Shown here piece after piece: positions 51,784-62,119 of a DNA stretch of 64,000 nucleotides. Positions within the stretch are counted from its first letter, which is position 1; each line of letters starts with the position of its first letter. The DNA comes from an uncultured Alphaproteobacteria bacterium. Lineage in GTDB: Bacteria > Pseudomonadota > Alphaproteobacteria > Geminicoccales > Geminicoccaceae. The notes beneath the pieces are model-generated. The model worked only from the letters and a program-made list of their open reading frames with translations, was not told where the DNA came from and did no database searches. The stretch spans positions 1 through 64,000 of the forward strand of contig CALKJU010000009.1 of the NCBI GenBank assembly GCA_937995535.1, read 5' to 3'. The position numbers and the translations under genes are program-made.

Positions 51784-52677
51784 TCACACGGATGTCCCGC
51801 CGATCATGTGGATAATCGCGGAAAAATCCAGCCCCTCATTCCCCTGTGCGTTGAATAAGGCGTAGAGCTGATAGGCTTCGGCCCCCAATGGTGTCGCCGC
51901 GCCCACACTTTGCGCGGCCTCCTGGGCAAGGCGCAGGTCCTTGAGCATCATCGCCGCGGCGAAGCCCGGCTGGTAGCCGCGGTTCGCCGGCGAGGTCGGC
52001 ACCGGACCGGGCACCGGACAGTAGCTCGTCAGCGACCAGCACTGGCCGGAAGCCTTGGCGGCGATCTCGAACAGCTTCTCCGGTGCGAGGCCGAGCCGGC
52101 GGGCCAGGACCATCGCCTCGCAGACCGAGATCATCTGGATCCCGAGCATCATGTTGTTGCAGATCTTGGCGGCCTGCCCAGCGCCGGCGGCGCCGGCGTG
52201 GACCACCGCCTTGCCCATCGCGCGCAGCACCGGCTCGGCACGGGTGAAGGCCGCCTCGGGGCCGCCGACCATGAATGTCAGGCTCGCCGCCGCGGCACCG
52301 GCGACGCCACCCGACACCGGCGCGTCGACCATGGCCATGCCGCGCGCCGTCGCCGCCGCCGCGACCGCCCGGGCGCTGTCGACGTCGATCGTCGAGCAGT
52401 CGATCAGCAAGGCACCGCTCGGCACACGCGCGAGGATACCCTCCTGGTCCAGATAGACGCCGCGTACATGGCGCCCCTCGGGCAACATGGTGAGGACCGT
52501 CTCCGCATCGCGCACGGCGTCGCCGACGCTCGGACGGATCGTGATACCGGCCGCGGCGGCCGCCTCGCGGGCGCGCGTGCCGAGATCGTAGCCGGTCACC
52601 GCATGCCCGGCGGCGAGCAGGTTGCGGGCCATGGGCAGACCCATATTGCCGAGGCCGATGAAGCCGATCCGCGCCAT
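51784..52677 (-). CDS. mmsB: 3-hydroxyisobutyrate dehydrogenase
   Basis: This 297-residue NAD-dependent enzyme oxidises 3-hydroxyisobutyrate to methylmalonate semialdehyde in valine degradation. IGFIGLGNMGLPMARNLLAA is the cofactor loop, LIDCSTIDVDSARAVA and DAPVSGGVAGAAAASLTFMV are the substrate motifs, and the catalytic lysine is in GAGQAAKICNNMMLG. It is the last gene of the valine operon; the enoyl-CoA hydratase-type gene is 15 bases upstream. Confidence 0.95.
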   Translation of the reverse strand: MARIGFIGLGNMGLPMARNLLAAGHAVTGYDLGTRAREAAAAAGITIRPSVGDAVRDAETVLTMLPEGRHVRGVYLDQEGILARVPSGALLIDCSTIDVDSARAVAAAATARGMAMVDAPVSGGVAGAAAASLTFMVGGPEAAFTRAEPVLRAMGKAVVHAGAAGAGQAAKICNNMMLGIQMISVCEAMVLARRLGLAPEKLFEIAAKASGQCWSLTSYCPVPGPVPTSPANRGYQPGFAAAMMLKDLRLAQEAAQSVGAATPLGAEAYQLYALFNAQGNEGLDFSAIIHMIGGTSV

Positions 52678-52692
52678 GTCCCCTCCCCGCGG

Positions 52693-53745
52693 TCAGACGT
52701 CGTCCCAGTCGAAGACGAGATCCCCCTCGGGCAGCGGCGCCATGCAGGCAAGGACCTCGGCCTCGTCGATGTCGCCCGGACGCCGGTCGCGCCAGCGGGG
52801 GCGGCGATCCTTGTCGACGATCAGCGCCCGCACGCCCTCGGCGAAATCGGGCAGGGCGAGGACGCGGTGGACCATCCGGTACTCGAGGCGCAGCGCCTCC
52901 TCGAGGCTCGCCAACACCCGACCACGGCGGAGCTGCGCGAAGGTGAGCCGGAGCGCCAGAGGCGACTTGGTCTCGAGCTCGGCCAGCCGCGCGCGTCCCC
53001 AGCCGGTGGGCTCGGCTTCCAGCGCCGCAAGCACGTCGGCGAGCGTGTCGCCGGCGAGACAGGCGTCGATGCACGCCCGCTGCGCCGCGATCGCCGAGGC
53101 CGGCGCCGGTGCGGCGCGCGCGGCCAGCGCCGCGTCCGGTTCTCGACCCTCGGCCAGCTCGCTGATCAACACCGGCAGCGCGTCGCGCGGCAGGTAGTGG
53201 GTCGCCAGGCCCAGCGCCAGGCAGTCGCCGCCGTCGGCACGCGCGCCGCTCAGGCCGAGATGGAGGCCGGTCTCGCCAGGGCAGCGCGGCAGGAACCAGG
53301 TCCCGCCGACGTCCGGGAAGAAGCCGATCCCGGTCTCCGGCATGGCGAACACGGTCCGCTCGGTGGCGACGCGGAAGCGCCCATGGATGGAGATGCCAAC
53401 CCCGCCGCCCATCGTCACGCCGTCGATCAAGGCGAGATAGGGCTTGGGATAGCGAGCGATCCGCCAGTTCAGCCGGTACTCGTCGTGAAAGAACGGCACG
53501 GTGGCGGCGACACCCGCGGTCCGTACCCGTTCCACCACGGCGCGGATGTCGCCACCGGCGCAGAAGGCGCGGCCCGGCGCCGCAGTGACGACGACGACCG
53601 CGACCGCCGGATCGTCCTTCCACGCCACGAGCTGCCGGCTCATCGCGCGGACCATGTCGTGGGTCAGCGCGTTCAAGGCACCCTGGCGGTCGAGGGTGAC
53701 GAGGCCGAGCCGTCCCTCGCGCGCGAATCGGATCCCCTCGCTCAC
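52693..53745 (-). CDS. 3-hydroxyisobutyryl-CoA hydrolase (enoyl-CoA hydratase family)
   Basis: This 350-residue protein is longer than simple enoyl-CoA hydratases. It has GRAFCAGGDIRAVVERV, LIDGVTMGGGVGISIHGRFR and FAMPETGIGFFPDVGGTWFL, which identify the 3-hydroxyisobutyryl-CoA hydrolase branch. Its C-terminal part contains RLEYRMVHRVLALPDFAEGV and RALIVDKDRRPRWR. It releases CoA before the MmsB step of valine degradation. The start overlaps the acyl-CoA dehydrogenase stop by four bases. Confidence 0.92.
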   Translation of the reverse strand: MSEGIRFAREGRLGLVTLDRQGALNALTHDMVRAMSRQLVAWKDDPAVAVVVVTAAPGRAFCAGGDIRAVVERVRTAGVAATVPFFHDEYRLNWRIARYPKPYLALIDGVTMGGGVGISIHGRFRVATERTVFAMPETGIGFFPDVGGTWFLPRCPGETGLHLGLSGARADGGDCLALGLATHYLPRDALPVLISELAEGREPDAALAARAAPAPASAIAAQRACIDACLAGDTLADVLAALEAEPTGWGRARLAELETKSPLALRLTFAQLRRGRVLASLEEALRLEYRMVHRVLALPDFAEGVRALIVDKDRRPRWRDRRPGDIDEAEVLACMAPLPEGDLVFDWDDV

Positions 53746-54881
53746 GTGGCCAACAGCCGCCGGGCGATCACCACCCGCATGATCTCGTTGGTGCCCTCGA
53801 GGATCCGGTGGACCCGAGCGTCGCGCAGGAACCGCTCGATCTCATAATCCTGGATGTAGCCGTAGCCGCCGTGGAGTTGCAGCGCCCGGTCGATGACCTG
53901 GAAGCCGATGTCGGTGGCGAAGCGCTTGGCCATGGCGCAGAGCATCGTGGCGTCCGCCGCGCCACGGTCGAGCGCCGCCGCGGCGCGCCAGACCATCAGG
54001 CGTGCCGCCTCCAGCTCGGTCGCCATGTCGGCCAACGTGAACTGGGTGTTCTGGAACTCGGCGAGCGGCCGGCCGAACTGGCGCCGCTCGCGGACGTAAG
54101 CCAGCGTCCGCTCGAGGCAGGCGCGCGCGGCCCCGATCGAACAGGCGGCGATGTTGACCCGGCCGCCATCCAGGCCCTGCATGGCGATCTTGAAGCCCTG
54201 CCCCTCCTCGCCGAGGCGGTTGGCGACCGGGACGCGGCAGGCGTCGAGATTGACGATCGCCGTAGGCTGCGACCTCCAGCCCATCTTCTTCTCCTGCGCG
54301 CCGAAGCTCAGGCCGGGCGTGCCGCGCTCGACGAGGATCGCGCTGATCCCGCCGGGCCCGGGCCCGCCGGTCCGCGCGAAGACGAGGTAGAGGTCGCTGA
54401 CCCCGCCGCCGGAGATGAAGGCCTTGCTGCCGTCGAGGACGTAGTCCTCGCCGTCGCGCCGCGCGGCGGTCTTGAGCGACGCCGCGTCGGAGCCCGAGCC
54501 GGGCTCGGTCAGGCAGTAGCTGGCGATCCGCTGCATCGTCAGCAGGCTGGGCAGGAATTGCCCGGCCAGCTCCGCGTCGCCGAAGCGGTCGACCATCCAG
54601 GCGACCATGTTGTGGATCGACAGATAGGCGGCGGTCGAGGTGCAGCCCGCGGCCAGCTCCTCGAAGACCAGCGCGGCGTCGAGTCGACCGAGGCCGCTGC
54701 CGCCGCTCGCCTCGCGGACGTAGATGCCGGCGAGGCCGAGTTCCGCTGCCTTGCGCAGCGTCGGCACCGGGAAGTGGCCGCGCGCGTCCCACTCGGCGGC
54801 GTGCGGGGCCAGCTCCGCCTGCGCGAACGCGCGCGCCATGTCGCGGATCGCGCGCCGATCGTCGTCGAGCTCGAGGTCCAT
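53742..54881 (-). CDS. Acyl-CoA dehydrogenase, probably isobutyryl-CoA dehydrogenase
   Basis: This 379-residue flavoenzyme has the usual acyl-CoA dehydrogenase layout. IASYCLTEPGSGSDAASLKT and KAFISGGGVSDLYLVFART are FAD/substrate motifs, GRVNIAACSIGAARACLERT is central, and LQLHGGYGYIQDYEIERFLR with ILEGTNEIMRVVIARRLL is the C-terminal region with the catalytic Glu. Its position before the hydroxyisobutyryl-CoA hydrolase and mmsB supports isobutyryl-CoA as substrate. ATG 54881 (MDLELDDD) is the normal start. The ATGA overlap with the next gene suggests coupling. Confidence 0.92.
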   Translation of the reverse strand: MDLELDDDRRAIRDMARAFAQAELAPHAAEWDARGHFPVPTLRKAAELGLAGIYVREASGGSGLGRLDAALVFEELAAGCTSTAAYLSIHNMVAWMVDRFGDAELAGQFLPSLLTMQRIASYCLTEPGSGSDAASLKTAARRDGEDYVLDGSKAFISGGGVSDLYLVFARTGGPGPGGISAILVERGTPGLSFGAQEKKMGWRSQPTAIVNLDACRVPVANRLGEEGQGFKIAMQGLDGGRVNIAACSIGAARACLERTLAYVRERRQFGRPLAEFQNTQFTLADMATELEAARLMVWRAAAALDRGAADATMLCAMAKRFATDIGFQVIDRALQLHGGYGYIQDYEIERFLRDARVHRILEGTNEIMRVVIARRLLAT

Positions 54882-54914
54882 GGCGCAGCCTCCGGACGCG
54901 AGCCCGCCGCTTAG

Positions 54915-56033
<1,119 letters not shown>

Positions 56034-56219
56034 TCAGCGCGACGGCGTCGCGCAGTCGGTCGGCACGGCCTGCCGGTCGGCGCAGGCCTGTGCGGTCTGC
56101 TCCTGCCGGCGCCGCACCTTCTGGCGCGCGGACGGTGAATCGGCGGCGAGCGAAACGCCGGCGACCGAGGCCGCGCTGAGCGAGGCCAAGGCGGCGAGGA
56201 ACGTCCGACGCGCGTTCAT
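56034..56219 (-). CDS. Small exported protein, unknown function
   Basis: This 61-residue protein starts MNARRTFLAALASLSAASVA and ends with two cysteines in QACADRQAVPTDCATPSR. The twin arginine followed by TFLAAL suggests a Tat-type or Sec signal peptide, cleavage near SLAA. The mature part would be about 35 residues. It abuts hemB stop to stop with no intervening base. Small size and no recognised family make it tentative, but the signal peptide is convincing. Confidence 0.5.
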   Translation of the reverse strand: MNARRTFLAALASLSAASVAGVSLAADSPSARQKVRRRQEQTAQACADRQAVPTDCATPSR

Positions 56220-56318
56220 GGAGGGCTCCCGGTTCGACCGGACGGCCCGTGCCGTCCGTCCCGACCGGTTCCCACGGCACCGAGCGGCGCGCAGTGATGC
56301 TGATCACTGCGGCGTCGC

Positions 56319-57266
56319 TCAGCGATGCGTCACCCGGCCGGCGCGGGCCGGCACCTCGCCGCGCGCCGCGCCCAGCGTGACGACCCGCGCCCGCACCGTC
56401 TCGCGCCACAGCGTGTAGAGCCCGCTGCCGACGACCAGCGCCATGCCGACGAACAGGATCGGCTGCGGCAGGTCGCCGAACAGCAGCGCGCCGAACAGCA
56501 CCGCCCACAGCATCTGGCTGTACTGGAACGGTGCCACGACCGCGGCCGGGGTGTGGCGGGTGGCGAGGACCAGCGCCGCCTGGCCCGCGCCCTGCAGCAG
56601 CCCCGCCGTCGCCAGCAGCAGCAGCTCCTCCCAGCGCGGCCACGTCCAGGTGGCGATCGCGAACGGCGCCGAGACCAGCATGATGGCGAGGAACACGGTG
56701 AGCAGGACCGGCGCCGCCGGCTCGCGCGGGCCGATCCGGCGCAGGATGATGAACGACAACGCACCCAGCAGGGCGGCGGTGAGCGCGAGCGCATGGCCGA
56801 TGCCCAAGGTCGCGAAGTCCGGACGGATCATCAGCAGCACGCCGAGGAAGCCGACGGCCGAGGCGGTCCAGCGTCGCCAGCCGACGGTCTCGCCGAGCAG
56901 CCAGGGCGACAGCGCCGTGACCAGGATCGGCGAGGCGAACAGGATCGCGTAGGCGTCCGCCAGCGGCATCAGGGTGAAGGCTTTCCAGGCACAGAGCGCA
57001 CAGGCCGCGGTGAGGGCGCCGCGGCCGAGCACCAGCCCCCAGAGCCGGGGCACGAGCGCGCGCGGCCCGCCATTGCCCTGGGCCAGCACGAGTACCGGCA
57101 ACAGCCCGAACGCGGCGACGATCGTCGCCACGACGAACACCGACAGTCGCCCGCCGGCCATCTTCACGGCCGCGTCGGCGGTTGAGAACGAGGCGTAGCT
57201 GAGCACGGCGAAGCCGATGCCGGGCAAGACCGAGCTGGGCAGAGCCGCGCTGGCGGCAGGAGCCAT
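56319..57266 (-). CDS. DMT family (EamA) transporter
   Basis: This 315-residue protein has about ten membrane segments in two EamA repeats. The first repeat has GFAVLSYASFSTADAAVKMA and then ALTAACALCAWKAFTLMPLA, and AYAILFASPILVTALSPWLL. The second includes FQYSQMLWAVLFGALLFGDL. Such transporters export metabolites, amino acids or drugs; the substrate is unknown. ATG 57266 follows a purine-rich GGCAGGAG-like region on the minus strand only weakly. cysK lies upstream on the same strand with a palindrome between. Confidence 0.85.
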   Translation of the reverse strand: MAPAASAALPSSVLPGIGFAVLSYASFSTADAAVKMAGGRLSVFVVATIVAAFGLLPVLVLAQGNGGPRALVPRLWGLVLGRGALTAACALCAWKAFTLMPLADAYAILFASPILVTALSPWLLGETVGWRRWTASAVGFLGVLLMIRPDFATLGIGHALALTAALLGALSFIILRRIGPREPAAPVLLTVFLAIMLVSAPFAIATWTWPRWEELLLLATAGLLQGAGQAALVLATRHTPAAVVAPFQYSQMLWAVLFGALLFGDLPQPILFVGMALVVGSGLYTLWRETVRARVVTLGAARGEVPARAGRVTHR

Positions 57267-57368
57267 GACGAGCCTCACAGGGGGATGACGCCGCCAGATG
57301 TAGGCGCGTGCTCCTACGAAAGGGTGACGGATTTGCGCATTGCTGCGTTGCAGCAACGGAGCCGTGGC

Positions 57369-57390
57369 CCGCGCGCCACGTGGCGCGCGG
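57369..57390 (-). terminator. 22-bp perfect palindrome after cysK
   Basis: CCGCGCGCCACGTGGCGCGC plus GG reads the same on both strands and begins 7 bases after the cysK stop. As RNA it gives a 9-bp stem with an ACGU loop. It probably ends or attenuates cysK transcription before the DMT transporter gene; no T tract follows. Confidence 0.5.
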
Positions 57391-57397
57391 AGGCACT

Positions 57398-58399
57398 TCA
57401 CGCCTCGGCGAACAGCTCCGTCGAGAGGTAGCGCTCGGCGAAGGAGGCGAGGATCGTCACGATCCGCTTGCCGGCCATGCCGGGCCGCGCACCGACCTCG
57501 AGCGCGGCAGCGAGCGTCGCACCCGAGGAGATCCCGACCGGGATGCCCTCCAGCGCTGCGGCCTCGCGGGCGGTCTTGAAGGCGGTCTCGTTGCCGATCG
57601 GGAGGACCTCGTCGATCAGCTCGCGGTCGAGGATGCGGGGGATGAATCCGGCGCCGATGCCCTGGATCTTGTGCGCACCGGGCTTGCCGCCGGAGAGCAC
57701 CGCGCTGTCCTCCGGCTCGACGGCGACGATCCGCAGATGGCGCAGCCGTGGCTTCAACACCTGCGCGCAACCGGTGATGGTCCCGCCCGTGCCGACCCCT
57801 GCCACCAGCACATCGAGGCGGCCGCCGGTGTCGGCCCAGATCTCCTCGGCGGTGGTCCGCCGGTGGACCGCCGGGTTGGCCGGGTTCTCGAACTGCTGCA
57901 GCATGATGGCACCGGGCAGCTCGGCGCGCAGCCGCTCGGCCGCCTCGATGGCGCCCTGCATGCCGCGCCCGGCCGGGGTCAGCTCCAGCTCGGCGCCGAG
58001 AAAGCGCAGCATCTTGCGCCGCTCGACCGACATGCTCTCGGGCATGGTGAGGATCAGCCGGTAGCCCTTGGCGGCGCAGACGAACGCCAGGGCGATGCCG
58101 GTGTTGCCCGAGGTCGGCTCGACGATCACTCCGCCGGGCCTGAGACGTCCCTGCGCCTCGGCCGCCTCGACCATCGCCAGCGCGATGCGGTCCTTGACCG
58201 AACCCAGCGGGTTGAAGAACTCGAGCTTGGCGAGGAGCTCGGCCTCGCAGCCCGCGGCCTGCGGCAGGCGACGCAGCCGGACGAGCGGGGTTCTGCCGAT
58301 CGTGTCGCAGATCGAGTCGCAGATCCGCCCACCCTGCACCGCGATCGGCCCGTCCGGACCTCCGACCATCGCCACCTCGTCCCCCGCGCTCCGCGGCAC
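57398..58399 (-). CDS. cysK: Cysteine synthase A
   Basis: This 333-residue PLP enzyme makes cysteine from O-acetylserine and sulfide. The PLP lysine K69 is in [16 protein letters not shown], the substrate loop is [20 protein letters not shown], and phosphate is bound by [35 protein letters not shown] carries the PLP N1 serine. The N-terminus is about 20 residues longer than usual if ATG 58399 is the start. It lies 16 bases after an Rrf2-type regulator gene, probably in one transcript. Confidence 0.95.
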   Translation of the reverse strand: MPRSAGDEVAMVGGPDGPIAVQGGRICDSICDTIGRTPLVRLRRLPQAAGCEAELLAKLEFFNPLGSVKDRIALAMVEAAEAQGRLRPGGVIVEPTSGNTGIALAFVCAAKGYRLILTMPESMSVERRKMLRFLGAELELTPAGRGMQGAIEAAERLRAELPGAIMLQQFENPANPAVHRRTTAEEIWADTGGRLDVLVAGVGTGGTITGCAQVLKPRLRHLRIVAVEPEDSAVLSGGKPGAHKIQGIGAGFIPRILDRELIDEVLPIGNETAFKTAREAAALEGIPVGISSGATLAAALEVGARPGMAGKRIVTILASFAERYLSTELFAEA

Positions 58400-58415
58400 T
58401 GCCAGGGTGCCGCCC

Positions 58416-58868
58416 TCAGATCGCGAAATCCATCCCCTTGCTGCCCGCCTGGCCGACGCCGCGCAGGCTCGCCTGCTGGCAGAGATCCTCGATCGTGACC
58501 TCGTCGAGGCGGCGCATCTGCTCCTCCTCGACCTGCTGCCAGAACGGCGCCATCACCTCCTGCCCGAGCGGCGAGCTGGACACGATCGGCCCCTCCTCGA
58601 TCTCGTCGAGGCCCTGCACCACGCGGACAACCTGGCCAACGGTGATGCGCCGCCGCTCGCGCGCGAGGCGGTAGCCGCCGCGCGGGCCGCGCACGCCCTT
58701 CAGCACCCCGGCGCGGACGAGCTGCTGCATGACCTGCTCGAGATAGCGCCGCGGCAGACCGAGCCGCTCGGCGATGTCCTGGCTCTGTACCGGCTCCGCG
58801 CCGCCGTTGAGCGCGATGTCGGTGACGGCCTCGAGCGCCAGGGCGAGCTTCTTCGACGGCCTCAGCAT
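58416..58868 (-). CDS. Rrf2 family transcriptional regulator
   Basis: This 150-residue protein has an Rrf2-type winged helix (about residues 10-75: [20 protein letters not shown], then [20 protein letters not shown]). It lacks the three clustered cysteines that bind the Fe-S cluster in IscR; only one cysteine is seen, in IEDLCQQ. That makes it closer to CymR-like regulators, which control cysteine synthesis through CysK and O-acetylserine. Its position directly before cysK supports such a role. The ATG lies inside the 3' end of dut (7-base overlap). Confidence 0.88.
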   Translation of the reverse strand: MLRPSKKLALALEAVTDIALNGGAEPVQSQDIAERLGLPRRYLEQVMQQLVRAGVLKGVRGPRGGYRLARERRRITVGQVVRVVQGLDEIEEGPIVSSSPLGQEVMAPFWQQVEEEQMRRLDEVTIEDLCQQASLRGVGQAGSKGMDFAI

Positions 58869-59338
58869 GGGCGACCCTCGTTGCTGGCGGCCGCGAGCCC
58901 GGTCGAACCGAAGCCGCCCGCGCCCCGCGTCGTCGCCGCGGGATCGACCGTGGCCTCGCGCAGCACGGCGCGCAGCACCGGCGCCAGGACCAGCTGGGCG
59001 ATCCGGCTGCCGCGCGGCAGCCGCACCGGATGCGACCCGAGATTGATCAGCAGGACCTGGATCTCGCCGCGATAGTCGCAATCGATCGTGCCCGGCGCGT
59101 TGAGCACCGTGACCCCGTGACGGAGCGCCAGCCCGGAGCGGGGCCGGACCTGCCCCTCGATACCGGCCGGCAGGGCGAGGCGGATGCCGGTCGGCACCGC
59201 CATGTACCGGCCCGGCTGCAGATCGACCTCGGCGGCGGCCAGCAGGTCGAGGCCGGCCGCGCCGGCGCTGGCATAGGCCGGCAGGGGCAGGTCCGCGCCA
59301 TGCGGCAGGCGCTCGATCGGCAGCGCGAGCTCAGCCAT
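58862..59338 (-). CDS. dut: dUTP diphosphatase
   Basis: This 158-residue enzyme hydrolyses dUTP to dUMP, keeping uracil out of DNA and supplying thymidylate synthesis. All five motifs are visible: [50 protein letters not shown] and [13 protein letters not shown] 59338 (MAELAL) was chosen; ATG 59356 is an alternative further inside coaBC. It overlaps coaBC at its start and the Rrf2 gene at its end. Confidence 0.96.
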   Translation of the reverse strand: MAELALPIERLPHGADLPLPAYASAGAAGLDLLAAAEVDLQPGRYMAVPTGIRLALPAGIEGQVRPRSGLALRHGVTVLNAPGTIDCDYRGEIQVLLINLGSHPVRLPRGSRIAQLVLAPVLRAVLREATVDPAATTRGAGGFGSTGLAAASNEGRPC

Positions 59339-60533
59339 GGGCGAGTTCCTCGGCAATCGCGGCCACGAGTTTGACGCCGACCGCCGTCTTGCTCATCGGC
59401 GGCCAGGCCTCGGCCGGCCGACCGCGGCGCAGCAGGTGCACGCTGTTGCCATCACCGCCGAAGGTGTCAGTGCCGGGCCCGACCCGGTTGGCGACGATCC
59501 AGTCGCAGCCCTTGCGCGCGAGCTTCGCCTCGGCGTGGGCCAGGAGATCGTCGGTCTCGGCGGCGAATCCCACGACCAGAGCCGGGCGCAGCGCGTCACG
59601 CCGGGCGAGTGTGCACAGGATGTCCGGGTTCTCGACGAGTTCGAGCACCCTCGGCGCGCCATGCTCCTTCTTGAGCTTCGCGCCGGCCGCGCCGGCCGGG
59701 CGCCAGTCGGCGACCGCGGCGGCGCAGACGGCGATGTCCACGGGCAGCGCCCGCTCGCAGGCGTCCAGCATCTCGCGCGCCGATTCGACATGGACGACGT
59801 CGACGCCGGGCGGATCGGCCAGCGCCACTGGGCCGGTGACGAGCGTCACGGTGGCACCGGCGTCGCGCAACGCCGTGGCGATCGCGTGGCCCTGCTTGCC
59901 CGACGAGTGGTTGGAGAGATAGCGGACCGGGTCGATCGCCTCACGGGTCGGGCCGCTGGTGACCAGCGCCCGGCGACCGGAGAGCGGGCCGGGCCGGGCG
60001 TGGAGCGTCGCCTCGATCGCGGCCAGGATCTCGTGCGGCTCGGCCATCCGGCCGTCGCCGATCTCGCCACAGGCCATGTCGCCCGGATTCGGACCGACGA
60101 GGCGTATGCCGTCCTCGACCAGCCGCGTCACGTTGCGCCGCGTCGCCGGATGCGACCACATGAACGGGTTCATCGCGGGAGCGACGAGCACCGGCTTGTC
60201 CGTGGCGAGCAGCAGGGTGGAGGCGAGGTCGTCGGCGTGACCCTGGGCCATCTTGGCGAGGAGGTCGGCGGTCGCCGGGGCCACAACGACCAGGTCGGCC
60301 TCGCGCGACAGCCGGATGTGGCCCATCTCCGCCTCGTCGGTCAGCGAGAAGAGCTCGGTGTACACCTTGTCGCCGCTGAGGCTGGCCACCGAGAGTGGCG
60401 TGACGAGCTGCGTCGCCGCCGGGGTGAGCACGCAACGCACCGACCAGCCGCGCTCACGCGCGCGGCGGATCAACTCGAGCGACTTGTAGGCGGCGATGCC
60501 GCCACCGATGACGAGCAGCAGGCGCTGGCTCAC
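59331..60533 (-). CDS. coaBC: Phosphopantothenoylcysteine decarboxylase/synthetase
   Basis: This bifunctional coenzyme A synthesis enzyme has about 400 residues. The CoaC flavoprotein half has [20 protein letters not shown], and [16 protein letters not shown]. The CoaB half begins [20 protein letters not shown] and includes [16 protein letters not shown] and [10 protein letters not shown] chose GTG 60533 because a -10-like TATATT at 60588-60583 lies just two bases before the alternative ATG 60581, which would then be upstream of the transcription start. dut overlaps its 3' end. Confidence 0.93.
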   Translation of the reverse strand: MSQRLLLVIGGGIAAYKSLELIRRARERGWSVRCVLTPAATQLVTPLSVASLSGDKVYTELFSLTDEAEMGHIRLSREADLVVVAPATADLLAKMAQGHADDLASTLLLATDKPVLVAPAMNPFMWSHPATRRNVTRLVEDGIRLVGPNPGDMACGEIGDGRMAEPHEILAAIEATLHARPGPLSGRRALVTSGPTREAIDPVRYLSNHSSGKQGHAIATALRDAGATVTLVTGPVALADPPGVDVVHVESAREMLDACERALPVDIAVCAAAVADWRPAGAAGAKLKKEHGAPRVLELVENPDILCTLARRDALRPALVVGFAAETDDLLAHAEAKLARKGCDWIVANRVGPGTDTFGGDGNSVHLLRRGRPAEAWPPMSKTAVGVKLVAAIAEELAHG

Positions 60534-60582
60534 GGGCTGCAGGTTCCCGACCTCGCTGGTCGATAGCGGCCACGACCGCATC

Positions 60583-60606
60583 AATATACAACACAGAAGA
60601 TGTGTT
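60583..60606 (-). promoter_or_regulatory. coaBC promoter with inverted repeat
   Basis: On the minus strand TATATT (60588-60583) is a good -10 in an otherwise GC-rich region. Immediately upstream lies the inverted repeat AACACAGAAGATGTGTT (60590-60606, arms of six bases), in the place where the spacer and -35 would be. No consensus -35 is seen, so this may be an activator-dependent or repressor-controlled promoter. Confidence 0.45.
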
Positions 60607-60610
60607 TCGG

Positions 60611-62113
60611 CTAGCCCAGGACAAGCCCGAGCGCGACCCCGAGCGCCAAGGTCGCGGCGAGCCACCAGGGCGAGACGCTACGTACCGGCGGCGGTGCCTG
60701 GCGCAGGGCGAAGCTCTCGGCGAGGCTGTTCGCCTCGCGGACCAGGGCCGGCAACAGCCGCGCCGCCTCGACGACGTCGGCCAGCGCCTCGCGCATCTGT
60801 GCCTCGGGCCCGAGGTTGGCACGCATCCATTCCTCGACCAGCGGCTGGGCGAGTTCCCACATATTGACGTTGGGATTGAGCGCACGACCGACGCCTTCGG
60901 CCACCACCATCGTCTTCTGCAGCAGCAGCAGCTCGGGCTTGGCCTCCATGTCGAACTGCTCGGCGACGTGCAGCAGCTGGCCGAGCAGCCGGCCGAAGGA
61001 GATCTCGTTGAGCGGCCGGTCGAAGATCGGCTCGCCGATCGCCCGACAGGCCTGGGTGAAGGTCGCCCTGTCCTGGTCGCGGGGCACCATGCCGATGCGA
61101 AAGAACACGTCCGCCACCTGGACGTAGTCGCGGGTGAGGAATCCCAGCAGGATCAGCGCGAGGTTGCGGCGGGTGGCGAGATCGAGGCGGCCCATGATGC
61201 CGAAGTCGAGGGCGACCACCGCCCCGTCCTCGGCCACCAGCATGTTGCCCGGGTGCATGTCGCCGTGGAAGAAGCCGTCGCGAAACACTTGGTTGAAGAA
61301 GACCCGCGCCGAGGTGGCGAGGATCCGGTCGGGGTCGAGCCCGGCGGCGATCAGCGCCTCGCGATCGTCGGCGCGCAGGCCGGCGACCCGGGCGAAGCTG
61401 ACGACGCGCTGCGCGGTCCGCCGCCAGTCGACCGCCGGCACGCGGAAGCCCTCGTCCTCGGCACAGTTCTCGGCGAGCTCGGCGGCGGCCGCGGCCTCCA
61501 GGCGGAGATCCATCTCGCGCCGGGTCGAGGTGCGTAGCATCAGCACGTTGGCGACCGGCCGGTAGCGACGCAGCGGCGGCTGGGTCCGCTCGACCCACTC
61601 GGCGATCCACAGGAAGAAGTCGATGTCGGCCTCGATCGCCTGCTCGATCCCCGGGCGGAGGATCTTGACCGCGAGGGGCGCGCCCTCGCTGGAGACGGCG
61701 AAGTGGACCTGGGCGATCGAGGCGGCTGCTACCGGCTCGCCCTCGAAGCTTGCGAACAGCTCGTCGAGCGGCGCCTCGAGCTCGCTCTCGACGATCCGCC
61801 GCGCCTCGGCCGCCGGGAACGACGGCAGCTTGTCCTGGAGCAAAGCGAGGTCGCGGCAGATCGCGTCGCCGAGCAGGTCGGCGCGGGTCGCGAGGCTCTG
61901 CCCCAGCTTGATGAAGGCCGGCCCCAATTCCTGCAGCGCGGCGGCCAGGCGCTCCCCGGGGCGACCGGGCGCGCGGGGATCGGTGAACGGGCGCAACACG
62001 GTCAGCAGGGGCCGCGCCGCCGGGACCAGCTCGAACGGGAAGAGAGCATTGTGGCGGGCGAAGCAGCGGGCGATCGCGAGCAGGCGCAGGGCGTGACGAA
62101 GGTCGCGCAACAT
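60611..62113 (-). CDS. ubiB: UbiB family kinase-like protein
   Basis: This 500-residue membrane-attached protein belongs to the atypical ABC1/UbiB kinases needed for ubiquinone synthesis. The KxGQ motif is in LGPAFIKLGQSLATRADL, the Ala-rich nucleotide loop in EGEPVAAASIAQVHFA, and the catalytic HGDMHPGNMLV with ALDFGIMGRLD follow. A C-terminal membrane span (WWLAATLALGVALGLVLG) is present. It follows ubiE by six bases. Confidence 0.95.
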   Translation of the reverse strand: MLRDLRHALRLLAIARCFARHNALFPFELVPAARPLLTVLRPFTDPRAPGRPGERLAAALQELGPAFIKLGQSLATRADLLGDAICRDLALLQDKLPSFPAAEARRIVESELEAPLDELFASFEGEPVAAASIAQVHFAVSSEGAPLAVKILRPGIEQAIEADIDFFLWIAEWVERTQPPLRRYRPVANVLMLRTSTRREMDLRLEAAAAAELAENCAEDEGFRVPAVDWRRTAQRVVSFARVAGLRADDREALIAAGLDPDRILATSARVFFNQVFRDGFFHGDMHPGNMLVAEDGAVVALDFGIMGRLDLATRRNLALILLGFLTRDYVQVADVFFRIGMVPRDQDRATFTQACRAIGEPIFDRPLNEISFGRLLGQLLHVAEQFDMEAKPELLLLQKTMVVAEGVGRALNPNVNMWELAQPLVEEWMRANLGPEAQMREALADVVEAARLLPALVREANSLAESFALRQAPPPVRSVSPWWLAATLALGVALGLVLG

Positions 62114-62119
62114 CCCCGG

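Noticed and set aside
51807-51815. TGTGGATAA, a perfect DnaA box (TTATCCACA on the other strand)
   Set aside because: It lies inside mmsB, encoding part of the conserved C-terminus (AIIHM), and no second box or AT-rich unwinding region is near. It is most likely a chance match and not an origin.
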